Assembly (NCBI GenBank): GCA_905373425.1 | Contig: CAJPST010000136.1 | Span: 1-5,860, forward strand | Source of the DNA: an uncultured Mesocricetibacter sp. | GTDB taxonomy: Bacteria; Pseudomonadota; Gammaproteobacteria; Enterobacterales; Pasteurellaceae | Direction of reading: 5' to 3' | Length of the DNA stretch: 5,860 bases | Shown here: piece after piece, positions 5,021-5,860 of the stretch | Layout: every line of letters begins with the position of its first letter | Position numbering within the stretch: position 1 is the first letter of the stretch | Notes under the pieces: generated by a model | Database searches by the model: none | Told to the model about the DNA's origin: nothing | Seen by the model: only the letters and a program-made list of their open reading frames with translations | Position numbers and translations under genes: made by a program

Positions 5021-5860
5021 TTAATTTGGAACGCCACGTAGTAGTGGATTCCACGCAAACGGAGCCGCGGAAGTCGGTGCAGGTTGATTGCTAAATAGTA
5101 AAATAAACGGTTTCGGCGGTTCGTTTTTTTCATTACGCCACAAACTGCCGATGCCAACTAACTGAACATCTGACGGTAAATTACGCAAACCGGTCTGTAA
5201 CGCGGCAACAGTATTTTTACGCGGATGCCCTATGGCAATTGCCGTACCATGTTTACGGGCATATAAAACAGCTTGTTGGAATTGGTGATACACGTCTTCA
5301 TACAAATCACTGTTATCAAGAAAAATATGGCGCTCCACTGCCTTGACGCCTTGCTCTTTGGCTATTTTAGTCGCTACGCTGCGACCGATAGTGCGACTAT
5401 CTAAAAAGAACAGTTGTTGTTTATACAGTTCGCTCATCAAATAATTCATTAATAGATTATCTGCTGTTGCCGCACTCCCCATGTGATTATTCATACCAAT
5501 CGCAGCCGGCAAGATGCTTTTTGCATTTTGTACGCGTTGGCTAACTTCCGCCTGTGTCATACCTAAATGTAATCCGCCTTCTTCAATTTTATGATTCCCC
5601 ACCGGCTGCATCGGCATATGAATTAAAATATCCCGCCCCTGCGTTTGCGCTTGATTGTGGCGTTGTGATGCGTAAGGCGCGGATGGAATAATCGCAACGG
5701 AAATTTCTTTCGGCATTGCCAAAATTGCTGCGTCATCTTTCTGGTGATAGCCGATATCATCAATCACAATCGCGAGTTTGGCGGGGGGCTTACTTTGTTG
5801 CTCTATGTCTTGCTCAGCCGAGAAAGAGGTGGAAAAACAGAAAAGTGAGGGGAAAAAAAT
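5021..5860 (-). CDS. yibQ: YibQ-type divergent polysaccharide deacetylase family protein, 5' end cut by window
   Basis: The frame is open to the right edge of the window, giving 279 visible residues. The GTG at 5767 is an internal valine (LAIVIDDIGY), not the start. The first visible residues (IFFPSLFCFSTSFS, then AEQD) are the end of a signal peptide with a likely cut before AEQ, so only a few codons are missing. The protein is probably periplasmic. Family landmarks (Polysacc_deac_2, formerly DUF610), by visible residue: IDD (33-35), HMPMQP (81-86), NNHMGS (124-129), FLDSRT (152-157), RHIFLDN (177-183) and AIGHP (209-213). The paired Asp and His residues resemble the metal site of polysaccharide deacetylases, but activity is unproven. 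In E. coli, yibQ follows envC, the activator of septal peptidoglycan amidases, so envC may lie just off the window. The tail after about residue 263 is Pro/Ala-rich and variable. Confidence 0.88.
   Translation of the reverse strand: MFFPSLFCFSTSFSAEQDIEQQSKPPAKLAIVIDDIGYHQKDDAAILAMPKEISVAIIPSAPYASQRHNQAQTQGRDILIHMPMQPVGNHKIEEGGLHLGMTQAEVSQRVQNAKSILPAAIGMNNHMGSAATADNLLMNYLMSELYKQQLFFLDSRTIGRSVATKIAKEQGVKAVERHIFLDNSDLYEDVYHQFQQAVLYARKHGTAIAIGHPRKNTVAALQTGLRNLPSDVQLVGIGSLWRNEKNEPPKPFILLFSNQPAPTSAAPFAWNPLLRGVPN

Noticed and set aside
5470..5480. Uptake-like GCCGCACTC within yibQ
   Set aside because: It has two mismatches to the nine-base core, so it is not counted as a USS.
5765..5767. GTG as the start of the yibQ-like gene
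   Set aside because: It is the valine of the conserved LAIVIDDIGY motif. The frame continues upstream through a signal peptide to the window edge.

Overview
The window looks like chromosomal DNA from a member of the Pasteurellaceae, in the Haemophilus/Aggregatibacter/Pasteurella branch. The main evidence is seven perfect copies of the nine-base DNA uptake sequence AAGTGCGGT (three on the complementary strand). One pair forms an inverted repeat between two converging genes, which is typical of this family. The genes are ordinary gamma-proteobacterial housekeeping and envelope genes. I cannot fix the genus from sequence alone.

Layout. Bases 1-51 hold one end of an insertion sequence that resembles the IS3 family (IS150 group); the rest lies off the left edge. 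It stops 24 bases before the stop codon of a minus-strand gene for a secreted lysozyme inhibitor of the MliC/PliC type (76-429). Bases 430-1054 are poor in genes. They carry one doubtful minus-strand ORF (578-805), a short plus-strand reading frame with no start that ends at 1006, two uptake sequences and a hairpin. A minus-strand gene for a UhpC-like sugar-phosphate carrier or sensor follows (1055-2380). Its promoter faces the divergent plus-strand operon yedE-yedF (2724-3935 and 3988-4257), which encodes a membrane transporter for sulfur or selenium compounds and its small TusA-like partner. After the paired uptake sequences, which probably act as a bidirectional terminator, two more minus-strand genes follow: a DUF2301 inner-membrane protein (4421-4927) and a YibQ-type divergent polysaccharide deacetylase (5021 to beyond 5860). 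The start of the last gene is cut off by the window edge.

How the parts relate. The only clear functional unit is yedE-yedF: import of a thiosulfate-like or selenium compound coupled to a sulfur-carrier-type protein. The UhpC-like gene shares the intergenic region with it but has no visible uhpA, uhpB or uhpT beside it. The lysozyme inhibitor and YibQ both concern the cell envelope but are far apart. I see no CRISPR array, rRNA, tRNA or obvious undescribed multi-gene system. The least explained parts are the 430-1054 stretch and a pair of ATCGAT palindromes in the divergent intergenic region.
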